Assembly: GCA_963708205.1 (NCBI GenBank) | Contig: OY970196.1 | Coordinates: 620,001-684,000, forward strand | Reading direction: 5' to 3' | Origin: CAVYTF01 sp963708205 | GTDB lineage: Bacteria; Bacteroidota; Bacteroidia; Chitinophagales; Chitinophagaceae | Length of the DNA stretch: 64,000 nt | Shown: piece by piece, positions 8,803-17,840 of the stretch | Numbering within the stretch: position 1 is the first letter of the stretch | Layout of the letters: the number at the start of each line of letters is the position of its first letter | The notes under the pieces: model-generated | Told to the model about the DNA's origin: nothing | Databases searched by the model: none | What the model saw: the letters and a program-made list of their open reading frames with translations, nothing else | Program-made: the position numbers and the translations under genes

Positions 8803-10395
8803 ATGAAGCTTAATATTTTAATATTATTTCTGTTCTTGTTATTCTTTTTCGCTTGCCGCAATAATAAAAATAAAGAAGTGCAAATAGACACCTCTGTTAA
8901 CTATCTTACTTCTTTTAATAATGTTTTTTTAGACAGCAATTCCATAATAAAATTTCTTGCAACCGATACTGTATTTAATAAATACTCTCAACAATTTTCA
9001 GATTTCTATAAACAGCGTAATTATGAATTCGCCTGGTTTGATACTGCAGGAATTTCGGAGCAGGCTGGCAATTTTATAAACCTTCTAAATAATACTATTG
9101 AAGATTTGCAGGATAGTAGTTTGTATAATGCAAAGCTTATGCAATATTATAATTCATACACATCCGGCAAGAAAAAATTAGATAAAAATTCTTTAGAAAC
9201 AGAGCTGTTATTAACTGGTCAATTCTTTAATTATGCAGCAAAAATTTATAAAGGCAGCGATATAGATGTTACGCAACTGGGTTGGTTTATTCCAAGAAAA
9301 AAAGTTGATCTTATTGCAATGCTCGATTCGGTTATTGAATCAAAAGGCACTTCGCCGGCCGGAGATAATTTGCTTAATGAACAATATAAAAGGCTTGCAT
9401 CTTTTTTGCCGAAATATTATGCTGCAGCAAGAAATGAAAGATGGGATTCGTTGCCTTCACCTGATACAAAATATAAAATTGGTGATGAAAGTATCTTAAT
9501 AAAAAAAATAAAACACAGGCTTTTTTTATTGGGTGATATTGATGAAGATGACAGCACTGAAATCCTTGACAGCACTATGTTTCAGGGGATTGAATCTTTC
9601 CGGCAGCGAATGGGTTTATCAGCAGATGGAGAAATAAATGAAAAGATGATGGATGAATTGAATGTGCCGATTGAAAAAAGAATAAAGCAAATTTTGGTTA
9701 ATCTCGAAAGACTTCGATGGATGCCGCCGCAAAATGATTCAGTTTATTTTTTGGTGAATATTCCTGAATATAAACTGCATGTTTTTGACAGTGGAAAAAT
9801 AAAGTTTAATATGAACGTTATTGTTGGTGCTGCTGCTACAAGCACGGTAATTTTTAACGGCAATTTGAAGTATATAGTTTTTAGCCCTTACTGGAATGTT
9901 CCGCCAAGCATCGTGAAAAAAGAGATTATGCCGGGTATTGAAAAAGATAAAAATTATATAGCTGATCACAACATGGAAATTACCGGCACAAGCGATGGGT
10001 TACCTATTGTACGTCAAAAACCCGGAGCAGATAATTCGCTTGGACTTGTGAAATTTTTATTTCCAAACAGCTATGATATTTACTTGCATGACACTCCAAA
10101 CCATGATTTGTTTTCGCAATCAAGCAGAAGCCTTAGTCATGGTTGCATAAGATTATCAAATCCAAAAAAAATTGCAGAGTTTTTATTGAGAAATGATCCT
10201 TCGTGGACAGAAGATAAAATTGATTCCTGCATGCACCTTCCAACTGAAGATTGGGTTACACTTCCTGCAGATCAACAAGTGCCGGTGTTTATAGTTTACT
10301 TTACTGCGTGGGTTGATAGCCAAGATAAATTAAATTTCAGGAATGATATTTATGGGCATGATAAAGCGCTCGCAGATAAACTTTTTGCAAAATAA
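8803..10395 (+). CDS. L,D-transpeptidase, YcbB/LdtD type, lipoprotein
   Basis: 530 residues. A hydrophobic signal segment ends in FFFAC, a plausible lipobox, which suggests membrane anchoring. A helical N-terminal part (to about 240) is followed by a peptidoglycan-binding motif (FQGIESFRQRMGLSADGEI, about 260-290) and the catalytic YkuD domain (about 320-500) with SHGCIRLS; the nucleophile is Cys448. The enzyme class makes 3-3 crosslinks in peptidoglycan or attaches lipoproteins to it. This domain order and length match the YcbB group. No neighbouring gene narrows its role. Confidence 0.9.
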   Translation: MKLNILILFLFLLFFFACRNNKNKEVQIDTSVNYLTSFNNVFLDSNSIIKFLATDTVFNKYSQQFSDFYKQRNYEFAWFDTAGISEQAGNFINLLNNTIEDLQDSSLYNAKLMQYYNSYTSGKKKLDKNSLETELLLTGQFFNYAAKIYKGSDIDVTQLGWFIPRKKVDLIAMLDSVIESKGTSPAGDNLLNEQYKRLASFLPKYYAAARNERWDSLPSPDTKYKIGDESILIKKIKHRLFLLGDIDEDDSTEILDSTMFQGIESFRQRMGLSADGEINEKMMDELNVPIEKRIKQILVNLERLRWMPPQNDSVYFLVNIPEYKLHVFDSGKIKFNMNVIVGAAATSTVIFNGNLKYIVFSPYWNVPPSIVKKEIMPGIEKDKNYIADHNMEITGTSDGLPIVRQKPGADNSLGLVKFLFPNSYDIYLHDTPNHDLFSQSSRSLSHGCIRLSNPKKIAEFLLRNDPSWTEDKIDSCMHLPTEDWVTLPADQQVPVFIVYFTAWVDSQDKLNFRNDIYGHDKALADKLFAK

Positions 10396-10407
10396 ATTTC
10401 TTAAAAG

Positions 10408-10481
10408 TCGGGATGACTGGATTCGAACCAGCGGCCTCTTCGTCCCGAACGAAACGCGCTACCGGGCTGCGCTACATCCCG
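10408..10481 (-). tRNA. tRNA-Pro (anticodon CGG)
   Basis: The minus strand folds as a full cloverleaf: acceptor CGGGATG / CATCCCG, D arm GCGC / GCGC, anticodon arm TTTCG / CGAAG around loop TTCGGGA (anticodon CGG), and T arm GCTGG / CCAGT around TTCGAAT. The discriminator base is A and CCA is not encoded. It has a near-perfect promoter at 10498-10528 and sits between two plus-strand genes. Confidence 0.97.
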
Positions 10482-10497
10482 AAAAAAAATCAATCAG

Positions 10498-10528
10498 CAA
10501 AAATATTCTCTCAATTGCATTCATCAAA
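10498..10528 (-). promoter_or_regulatory. Bacteroidota promoter of tRNA-Pro
   Basis: Minus strand: TTTG at 10528-10525, a 19-base spacer, then TATTTTTG at 10505-10498. This is an exact match to TTTG-N19-TAnnTTTG, placed about 17 bases before the mature tRNA. Confidence 0.8.
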
Positions 10529-10578
10529 ATTCATGAAATCAAATCAGACAATTCATTACATTCGGAAAATTTTTTTAC

Positions 10579-12618
10579 ATGTCTTACAAAATAATTTCTT
10601 TCTTACTGTTTATTTCATGCATCTTTTTTTCCTGCAAGAATGAAACCAATACTACATCAAATAAACCCGATGTGCTTGCAGTAAATATTGATTCAACAAT
10701 AAATCCTGCTGATGATTTTTTTGATTATGCAAATGGTGCATGGCTGAAAAAAAATCCAATTCCCGCAGATGAAAGTGCATGGGGGTTATTCCAGGTTATT
10801 CCTAATGAAACTTTACAACGCCTTCGCGATATTAATGAAGAAGCAGCAACGACTTCTCATCCTGAGGGCACTCCGGAACAAAAGATAGGAGACTTTTGGA
10901 AAGCAGCAAATGACTCTGCAAAGCTTGAGCAGCAAGGCATTCAGCCATTGCAATCTTATCTTGCTAAAATAGATTCTATTAAAGATGTGCATTCATTGCA
11001 AAGTGTAATGGCACAACTTGATGTAACGGGAGTTGGCGGCGCAATTGGTTTTTCAGTTGGGCAGGATGCCAAGAATAGCTCGCTTGAAGCATTGCAACTT
11101 TGGCAAACAGGTTTGGGTTTACCAGAGCGTGAATTTTATTTTAAAATGGACAGCACTTCTATTGCTTTGCGCAATGCTTATGTAAAAAATATTACTAAGA
11201 TATTGACATTGCTTGGTGCTGATTCTACAAAAGCATTTGCTTCTGCGAAAAATATTTTAACGCTCGAAACACAGCTTGCAAAATCTAGCAGGAAACTGGA
11301 AGATTTACGTGATCCATATTCTAACTATAATAAATATGCAGTGAAAGATCTGTACAAAGTTTCACCGCAAATTGACTGGAGTAATTACATGAATATTTAT
11401 GGCGTTAGCAGCGCCGATTCTGTTATCATTGGTCAGCCAGAATATTATAAAGAAGCAGGCGTAGCGCTGCATTCGGCGTCTTTAGATACATGGAAAGATT
11501 ACCTGCGGTACCGTTTGGCAGGCGCATTTACACCGGCACTTCCTGATGTTTTTGGCCAAGCAGATTTTGAATTCAATAAACTCTTTTCAGGCGCTATGCA
11601 AAGAAAGCCAAGATGGAAAAGAATTCTCAATAATGAACAGGGTGTTATGGGTGAATTGCTTGGACAGATCTATGTAAAAAAATATTTTAACGATAGCGCA
11701 AAAGCACGCTATACTCAACTGGTAGAAAATATTCGCACTGCATTAAAAAACAGGATACAAAAACTTGACTGGATGACAGACAGCACTAAGCAAAAAGCGC
11801 TTGCAAAGCTCGCTGTCGTAAATAAAAAAGTTGGCTATCCTGATAAATGGAAAGATTTTTCTTCCTTAAAAATTACACCGGATAATTATTTTCAAAACCT
11901 GGTGAATGCAAATATTTTCTGGCATAACTATAATGTAAATAAACTCGGTAAGCCCGTTGATAAAACGGAATGGGATATGTTTCCCCAAACATATAATGCT
12001 TACTACGATCCTTCCAACAATGAAATTGTTTTACCTGCCGCCGCTTTCATTATTCCCGGTTATAATGACAATGAATTGGATGATGCAGTGGTGTATGGAT
12101 ACATGGCTGCCTCAACTATCGGTCATGAAATGACGCACGGTTTTGATGACCAGGGCAGACAATATGATGGACAGGGAAATTTAAAAGGTTGGTGGTCGCC
12201 AACAGACTCTGTAAAGTTTACGCAGCGTGCTAATATGCTTGCAGCACAATTCAGCAAATATGTAGCAGTAGATACTTTCAAAATCAATGGCAAAGCCACT
12301 TTGGGAGAAAACATTGCTGACCTCGGCGGCGTGCTTTTGGGTTTTGATGCCTTTAAACAAACTGATGAATATAAAGAAGGAAAAAAGATTGCCGGATTTA
12401 CACCAACGCAGCGGTTCTTTCTTGGATATGCACTTAGCTGGCAGGAAAATGAAAGACCGGAACAAACGCGTACGCAAGTTTTGACTGATGTTCATTCACC
12501 AGAAAAATTTCGTGTTAATGGTCCGCTTACAGATGTTGATGCATTTTACGAAGCCTTCAATGTTAAACCCGGAAATAAAATGTACACGCCCGATAGTTTG
12601 CGGGTAAGGATTTGGTAA
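10579..12618 (+). CDS. M13 family zinc metallopeptidase (PepO/neprilysin-like)
   Basis: 679 residues with a signal peptide ending in the lipobox-like FFSC. The mature start has INPADDFFDYANGAWLKK, the signature of the M13 N-terminal domain. The catalytic domain holds the zinc motif HEMTH at 516-520 and ENIADLGG, with Glu577 as third zinc ligand and Asp581. NAYYDPSNNEIVLPAA is also typical. This endopeptidase is expected on the outer side of a membrane, acting on peptides. It stands alone and is separated from the tRNA by about 100 bases. Confidence 0.95.
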   Translation: MSYKIISFLLFISCIFFSCKNETNTTSNKPDVLAVNIDSTINPADDFFDYANGAWLKKNPIPADESAWGLFQVIPNETLQRLRDINEEAATTSHPEGTPEQKIGDFWKAANDSAKLEQQGIQPLQSYLAKIDSIKDVHSLQSVMAQLDVTGVGGAIGFSVGQDAKNSSLEALQLWQTGLGLPEREFYFKMDSTSIALRNAYVKNITKILTLLGADSTKAFASAKNILTLETQLAKSSRKLEDLRDPYSNYNKYAVKDLYKVSPQIDWSNYMNIYGVSSADSVIIGQPEYYKEAGVALHSASLDTWKDYLRYRLAGAFTPALPDVFGQADFEFNKLFSGAMQRKPRWKRILNNEQGVMGELLGQIYVKKYFNDSAKARYTQLVENIRTALKNRIQKLDWMTDSTKQKALAKLAVVNKKVGYPDKWKDFSSLKITPDNYFQNLVNANIFWHNYNVNKLGKPVDKTEWDMFPQTYNAYYDPSNNEIVLPAAAFIIPGYNDNELDDAVVYGYMAASTIGHEMTHGFDDQGRQYDGQGNLKGWWSPTDSVKFTQRANMLAAQFSKYVAVDTFKINGKATLGENIADLGGVLLGFDAFKQTDEYKEGKKIAGFTPTQRFFLGYALSWQENERPEQTRTQVLTDVHSPEKFRVNGPLTDVDAFYEAFNVKPGNKMYTPDSLRVRIW

Positions 12619-12733
12619 GAAGATTCAATAAGTTTTAAAAAATCAGAGAAAGAGGATGATTTTCGTTATAGAATAATCTTGGCATCAAGAAGACCAATTA
12701 TAATTGTATATATTTCCAATTAAAATTATAAAC

Positions 12734-13153
12734 ATGAATCAGGAAGGTCCATTATTTCATAAACCAAAAAGTTTTCTTACCGCAAGAAATCTTATTTACG
12801 CAACCATATTTATTGGGCTTTTAGGATTTGCAGTAAGGGAATTTATGATAGGAACTTCCAATAACGAAGGTGCTGTTGCAGTAGCTACAACCATTGCTGG
12901 TTATTTAATGATATGGCTTTTATATAAACTGATGAGCCGCACGATAAAATGGGCACGAACCGTATTGGTTGTTTGGTACATTCTGATTTTCATTTCATTC
13001 ACGTTATTATTCAAACCACCTTATGTCATCAGTCTTATAGAAATCGCCTTACTTACATTGCAATCAGCATTGATGATACTTACGATAATCTTTCTTTACA
13101 AAAAAGAATGCAATATTTGGTTTAACAGCAGCACTACTGAAATACTTCCATAA
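12734..13153 (+). CDS. Small membrane protein of unknown function
   Basis: 139 residues from the ATG at 12734; the earlier ATG at 12704 would add MYIFPIKIIN with no support. About four hydrophobic segments (about 22-42, 55-70, 80-98, 105-125) and no enzymatic motif. The N-terminus is soluble (MNQEGPLFHKPKSF). I do not recognise the family. It lies between the M13 peptidase and the OmpA-like gene. Confidence 0.65.
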   Translation: MNQEGPLFHKPKSFLTARNLIYATIFIGLLGFAVREFMIGTSNNEGAVAVATTIAGYLMIWLLYKLMSRTIKWARTVLVVWYILIFISFTLLFKPPYVISLIEIALLTLQSALMILTIIFLYKKECNIWFNSSTTEILP

Positions 13154-13195
13154 AATTAACATCCTTGAAATCTCTCTTTTTCCGAACTTTCCTTC

Positions 13196-15094
13196 ATGCT
13201 TAAATATTGTTTATTTTTCTTTTTTTGCTTCGCGATATTAAGTGCTGATGGGCAAAGCAATAATCCCAAAGCAGAGAAAGCCTATGACGATGCGATGCTG
13301 CAGCTTCGTGATGATCTGATAAAAGATGCCATCCCATTGCTCGGTAAAGCCACAGAGTATGATCCCAATTTTATTGAGGCCTACCTTTCGCTTGCAGGTG
13401 TTTACGGTCAGTTGAAAGATTATCATAAAGCTGTGCAGTATTACGAAACAGCCCGAAGCAAAGACACGGCATACTTTCGCTATTACCTGCTTCCGTATTC
13501 AATAGATCTTGCAGGCGAAGGAAGATTTCAGGAGGCAGATAATGCAGTAAATGATTTTCTCACTATTCCTAATCTTGGTGATAAAAGCATTAAAGCTGCC
13601 ATGTATAGAAGAAACTGTTATCAGTTCGCAATAGATTATGCAAAGGCTCATCCAAATAAAAATTACGTCTTCGCGCCCGTAAACATGGGAGACAGCATTA
13701 ACTCAACTCATGCGGAATATTATCCATCTTTCACTATCAATGACAGCATTTTTGTTTTCACGCGGCGAGGCGAAGGCATTGAAGAAGATTTTATGCAAAG
13801 TACCAAAACAAAAGATGGTTATACCAAAGCGAAGATGATCGAGGGTGATATAAATGCCGAACCTTCTAAAGGTGCAATTAATATTTCGCAGGATGGGCAA
13901 TGGCTGATATTTGCAGGCAATTTTTCAGGCCAAGGCTATGGCGATTTTGATCTTTATATTTCATACAACACACCAACAGGATGGAGCGAACCTGTGAATA
14001 TGGGTCCGAATATTAATACAGAGTTTTGGGAAAGCTCGCCAAGTTTAAGTGCTGATAAAAACGCTTTATACTTTGCAAGTGATCGTCCCGGCGGCTATGG
14101 CGGCAAAGATCTATACGTTAGTTATCGGAGGCCAAATGGCGATTGGTCTCCTGCACAAAATATGGGCATCAACATTAATACTGCCGGCGATGAGTTAGCG
14201 CCTTTTATTCACGCAGATAACCAGACATTATATTATACATCTTCGGGTTTGCCGGGTTATGGTTTGAGTGATTTATATGTAGTAAGAAAAAATGTTGATG
14301 GCACCTGGGGAAAGCCCGAAAATCTTGGTTATCCTATCAACACAATTGATGATGAAGGCAGCATGTTTGTTGCTTCGGATGCTGTGAGTGCATATTATGC
14401 AAGCGACAGAAGTGATTCGCGAGGCGAGCTCGATCTGTATAAATTTCAATTGCCGGCAGCAGTAAGACCAAACAAAACTTTGTATGTTGAAGGATATGTT
14501 TCAGATGCTGTTACTAAAAAAGGTTTGCCTTCTGCTGTTGAGTTAAGTGATGACAGCACACAGCAATTAATTACAAAATTGCAAACAGATGAAAGCGGAT
14601 TTTATTTTATCACATTGCCGGTTGGGAAAAATTATACATTCACTGTTAACCGTAAAGGCTATTTATTTTATAGTGATGTATTTGATCTGAAAAATAAATT
14701 GCCCGACAGCACCTATCAAAAAAATATTGCATTGCAACCAGTACAGTTGAATGCAACTGTTGCCATGAAAAATATCCAGTTTGAAACCAACTCTTATGAA
14801 TTGGAAAATGTAAGTTTGATTGAGCTTGCCAAACTGATACAATTAATGAATGATAATCCACAAATAAAAGTTCAGATAAGCGGCCATACAGATAATGTTG
14901 GCAATGATGCAGACAATCTGAAATTGTCTCTCAATCGTGCAAAGGCAGTCGTTGATTATTTGGTAAGCAAAGGCATTGATGCCAATAGGCTTACTTACAA
15001 AGGGTTTGGCGCCACGAAGCCTGTTGCTCCAAACAGCACCGAAGAAGGTCGCGCAGAAAATAGAAGGACAGAATTTACGGTTGTCGAAATTTGA
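13196..15094 (+). CDS. OmpA-family protein with TPR and beta-propeller domains
   Basis: 632 residues with a signal peptide (MLKYCLFFFFCFAIL...DGQS). Order: TPR repeats (about 22-150, ATEYDPNFIEAYLSLAG), PD40/WD40-like propeller repeats (about 180-430, with LYFASDRPGGYGGKDLY repeated in variants), a carboxypeptidase-regulatory-like beta domain (about 430-510) and a C-terminal OmpA peptidoglycan-binding domain (about 520-632, ISGHTDNVGN, NRAKAVVDYL, ENRRTEF). The layout is common in Bacteroidota and resembles PorE of the T9SS. Whether this copy serves secretion or only links outer membrane and cell wall cannot be decided here. Confidence 0.9.
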   Translation: MLKYCLFFFFCFAILSADGQSNNPKAEKAYDDAMLQLRDDLIKDAIPLLGKATEYDPNFIEAYLSLAGVYGQLKDYHKAVQYYETARSKDTAYFRYYLLPYSIDLAGEGRFQEADNAVNDFLTIPNLGDKSIKAAMYRRNCYQFAIDYAKAHPNKNYVFAPVNMGDSINSTHAEYYPSFTINDSIFVFTRRGEGIEEDFMQSTKTKDGYTKAKMIEGDINAEPSKGAINISQDGQWLIFAGNFSGQGYGDFDLYISYNTPTGWSEPVNMGPNINTEFWESSPSLSADKNALYFASDRPGGYGGKDLYVSYRRPNGDWSPAQNMGININTAGDELAPFIHADNQTLYYTSSGLPGYGLSDLYVVRKNVDGTWGKPENLGYPINTIDDEGSMFVASDAVSAYYASDRSDSRGELDLYKFQLPAAVRPNKTLYVEGYVSDAVTKKGLPSAVELSDDSTQQLITKLQTDESGFYFITLPVGKNYTFTVNRKGYLFYSDVFDLKNKLPDSTYQKNIALQPVQLNATVAMKNIQFETNSYELENVSLIELAKLIQLMNDNPQIKVQISGHTDNVGNDADNLKLSLNRAKAVVDYLVSKGIDANRLTYKGFGATKPVAPNSTEEGRAENRRTEFTVVEI

Positions 15095-15213
15095 GGATTC
15101 TATTTCTCCATCTAAAAATCTTAACGCTTAAATAAAATAACCAATCAACTTTTGGCATGTTTTTGTTTACATCTTTTTCATTAAATATTTTTTTAACTTT
15201 AAAAATTAATTCC

Positions 15214-15744
15214 ATGGAAACATCTAATGCCAATGGCAATAATTCAGACTTGAAAGAGTTTTTTATTGCTCACTTAAAAAAATTGTATTGGGCAGAAAAA
15301 GAACTTGTTGACACACTGCCTGACATGGCTGATGCAGCCACCACTTCAGAGTTGAGAGAAGCTTTTACAAATCACCTTGAACAAACAAAAGAGCATGTGT
15401 ACAGGTTGGAACAGGTTTTTAGTATAGTGGGAGAAGAACCTGATAGCGATAAATGCAAGGTAATGGCAAGCATTACAGACGCAGGTGATAAAACAATGAG
15501 TGAAACAGAAGATGGCACAGCTTTGCGTGATGTAGGATTGATCTTTGGTGGACAAATGGCAGAACATTATGAAATTGCTTCCTATGGTAGCATGATTGAG
15601 CTGGCGAAAGTTTTGGGTTATGATGATGCAGCAAACCTATTCTCACAAACATTAGCAGAAGAAAAAGAAGCTGACCAATTGCTTACACAAATTGCAGAGC
15701 AAAACGTGAATTACCAGGCAAGCCATGAAACTAACGAAGCATAA
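15214..15744 (+). CDS. Ferritin-like DUF892 (YciE/YciF) family protein
   Basis: 176 residues from the ATG at 15214; the frame's earlier ATG at 15157 would add a hydrophobic stretch foreign to this cytoplasmic family. Signature DLKEFFIAHLKKLYWAEKELVDTLPDMA near the start, and a four-helix bundle with paired Glu and His residues (NHLEQTKEH, GGQMAEHYE). Relatives are induced by stress and their biochemistry is little known. A strong terminator follows at 15764-15795. Confidence 0.9.
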   Translation: METSNANGNNSDLKEFFIAHLKKLYWAEKELVDTLPDMADAATTSELREAFTNHLEQTKEHVYRLEQVFSIVGEEPDSDKCKVMASITDAGDKTMSETEDGTALRDVGLIFGGQMAEHYEIASYGSMIELAKVLGYDDAANLFSQTLAEEKEADQLLTQIAEQNVNYQASHETNEA

Positions 15745-15763
15745 TTCTTGTAAATGATTTATT

Positions 15764-15795
15764 AAAAAGTTGAGGTGCACAGCCTCAACTTTTTT
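15764..15795. terminator. Bidirectional rho-independent terminator
   Basis: AAAAAGTTGAGG and CCTCAACTTTTT form a 12-bp perfect stem around a 7-base loop, with A and T runs on both sides. It lies between convergent DUF892 (+) and ogt (-). Confidence 0.88.
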
Positions 15796-15838
15796 ATGCG
15801 ACCAATTATTTACTTTGATAAAAACTTATCTTTATCTG

Positions 15839-16336
15839 TTAAAACAATGTTTGAACGCCGTGTGCAACTTTTAATTCATGGTTTATCAACCATTTTTTCC
15901 GCCACAATCCTCCGGCATAACCTATAAGACTTCTGTCACTACCAATTACACGATGGCAAGGAACGATAATGGCAATTTTATTTTTGCCATTGCTGGAAGC
16001 CACAGCACGTATAGCTTTCAAGTCACCAAGACGTTTTGATAAGTCCAGGTAACTGATGGTTTTACCAAAAGGAATATTTAATAATTCACTCCATACACGC
16101 AGTTGAAATTCTGATCCTTTTTGATTAACAGGGATATTAAAAACACGTCTGTTGCCATTAAAAAATTCAATTAATTCTTCTGTGCATTGATGCATCACTT
16201 CACTTACACCGGGCTCTCCATAAACAATTTGTTCTTTCTTATCAATAAAACTTAATTCAGAAATATAATGATCCGTGCCGGCAATCTTCAGCAAACCAAC
16301 CGGGCTTTCATAATAAGTATAATATAATTCACTCAC
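15839..16336 (-). CDS. ogt: Methylated-DNA-protein-cysteine methyltransferase
   Basis: 165 residues. The C-terminal domain carries FQLRVWSELLNIPFGKTISY and the active site IIVPCHRVIG, whose cysteine takes the alkyl group from O6-methylguanine in a suicide reaction. The N-terminal domain (about 1-75) is the short Ogt type with no Ada regulatory part. The enzyme repairs alkylation damage. ogt is the closest symbol for this stand-alone form. Confidence 0.95.
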   Translation of the reverse strand: MSELYYTYYESPVGLLKIAGTDHYISELSFIDKKEQIVYGEPGVSEVMHQCTEELIEFFNGNRRVFNIPVNQKGSEFQLRVWSELLNIPFGKTISYLDLSKRLGDLKAIRAVASSNGKNKIAIIVPCHRVIGSDRSLIGYAGGLWRKKWLINHELKVAHGVQTLF

Positions 16337-16475
16337 ATCGTAAATATAATTATTCTATCGAATGCAAAAAAATCGTTTGCAGAAGATGTGAGCAATAAAA
16401 AAATTATTTCTTCAATAAAATTTATAATCCAATTTTGCATGATCGAAAAATATTTTAATTTAAAAAAATAAATTC

Positions 16476-16889
16476 ATGAAAAGAAATGCAACTGCCGTTT
16501 GGAATGGCTCCGGAAAAGATGGAAAAGGCACATTGACAACACAAAGCAACACGCTTAATCAAACACAATATTCTTATAAATCCCGCTTTGAAGAAGGCAC
16601 AGGTACAAACCCTGAAGAGTTAATTGCGGCTGCACATGCAGGCTGCTTTAACATGAAGCTGAGTTTTGTAATCGGCGCTGCAGGCTTTACACCTGAATCG
16701 CTTGAAACTACTGCTACTGTTGAGCTTGGCGATGGCGCAATAACAGGTTCATCATTAGTATTGAAAGCAAAAGTGCCGGGAATAAGCAAAGAAAAATTTG
16801 ATGAATGTGTAAGTGATGCAGAAAAAAATTGCCCGGTTAGTAAATTGTTGAATACAAAAATCACGGTAGAATCAACCCTTGAAAATTAA
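16476..16889 (+). CDS. osmC: OsmC-family peroxiredoxin
   Basis: 137 residues. The two redox cysteines are in AAHAGCFNMKLSF and EKNCPVSKLL, as in OsmC, which reduces organic hydroperoxides. RNATAVWNGSGKDGKGTL at the start and the RFEEGTGTNPEELIAA core match the OsmC subgroup rather than Ohr. The stop lies inside a hairpin shared with the converging gene (16878-16910). Confidence 0.93.
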   Translation: MKRNATAVWNGSGKDGKGTLTTQSNTLNQTQYSYKSRFEEGTGTNPEELIAAAHAGCFNMKLSFVIGAAGFTPESLETTATVELGDGAITGSSLVLKAKVPGISKEKFDECVSDAEKNCPVSKLLNTKITVESTLEN

Positions 16890-16910
16890 TTTTTTTAATT
16901 AACTTTCAAG
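16878..16910. terminator. Bidirectional terminator-like hairpin overlapping two stop codons
   Basis: CTTGAAA (16878-16884) pairs with TTTCAAG (16904-16910); after one mismatch TTAATT pairs with AATTAA around a T5 loop. It overlaps the last codons of both osmC (+) and the SirB1-like gene (-), which converge 9 bases apart. Confidence 0.5.
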
Positions 16911-17765
16911 TATCTCTGCAAGCTGCATTAATTCTTTTTGTTTATATAATTGATGCGGCGAATCAAAGCATTTTGCTAATTCTTCAATCAGCATTTGTAT
17001 AATTCTTTTATTGCTCAATGGCTTAAAATAAGAAGCAGTTGGTGGCACTGAAATTCGTTTGAAATAATTATCAATATCTTTTTGAGAAAAAGGTTGTCCG
17101 GTTGTTGCATCAACATAAAACTGAATTTTTTCCCGGTTGCTTATCGCAGACGTATCGAAATTTGAATGAAAGAAAGCAAGCACAAATTGTTTAGGTATGT
17201 TGATAGCTCGAACAGGAATATCAAGCATTGCGCCAAGTATAAGATATAATATTCCATTACTTATTGCATTGCCTTTTTTGCTTTGCAATACTTTATGCAA
17301 AAAGAAATCATCAGGGTTTGTATAACCTACTTCAACTCCTTTTAAATTATAATAATTATACACAATACTCGAAAGTACATTCGCCTGTTCAAGCGGTGTG
17401 AGAAAGCTATTCAGCTCAAGCCAAACATTTCTGCGTATTTTTTCAATCTCCTGTAATGCAGGTGTAGTGTGCAGTTCAGGATATTGAAATTTTGAAACAA
17501 GGAGTGCGCCAATTAATAAATCATGATAAGCGCTGTCTTTCCAATCAGTTAAATCATTCTGAAGATCTGTATAATGTAGCCGATGAATCAATAACTCAAT
17601 GCGCTCCTGAATACCTTCGCTTAAAGTATTTTCCCAAAGATTTTCAAGATTAGGAATAATGTTCTTTCCATAATTTATTATATGGTTTGAAACTGTTGAA
17701 AACACTTCCTCATCGGGATCATCTATCAATGTTAAGAGTGCTGATATTTCTTTATTTTCCTGCAT
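16899..17765 (-). CDS. SirB1/transglutaminase-like family protein
   Basis: 288 residues, no signal peptide. The central part (about 85-205) follows the SirB1 pattern: a helical N-terminus, LSSIVYNYYNLKGVEVGYTN, then KKGNAISNGILYLILGAML and IPVRAINIPKQFVLAFF, matching the RxG-x-P-x-S-x-x-ILYL and LP-x-HF signatures. The cysteine of true transglutaminases is replaced here by Ser/Asn (NAISNGIL), so catalytic activity is doubtful. The first 80 residues look like helical repeats. Its role is unknown. Confidence 0.8.
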   Translation of the reverse strand: MQENKEISALLTLIDDPDEEVFSTVSNHIINYGKNIIPNLENLWENTLSEGIQERIELLIHRLHYTDLQNDLTDWKDSAYHDLLIGALLVSKFQYPELHTTPALQEIEKIRRNVWLELNSFLTPLEQANVLSSIVYNYYNLKGVEVGYTNPDDFFLHKVLQSKKGNAISNGILYLILGAMLDIPVRAINIPKQFVLAFFHSNFDTSAISNREKIQFYVDATTGQPFSQKDIDNYFKRISVPPTASYFKPLSNKRIIQMLIEELAKCFDSPHQLYKQKELMQLAEILES

Positions 17766-17840
17766 ACGTTTCTATTAACAAGCTAAATATTTTTTCTGAA
17801 AATGCCAATTGATATTTTATGCAGAGATGTGGATAGAAAA

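Noticed and set aside
10413..10643. Small plus-strand frame starting MTGFEPAASSSRTKRA
   Set aside because: It is the antisense of tRNA-Pro read through; this false protein is often mis-annotated in databases.
15157..15213. N-terminal hydrophobic extension of the DUF892 protein
   Set aside because: The family is cytoplasmic and starts near METSN; the extension is AT-rich leader read in frame.
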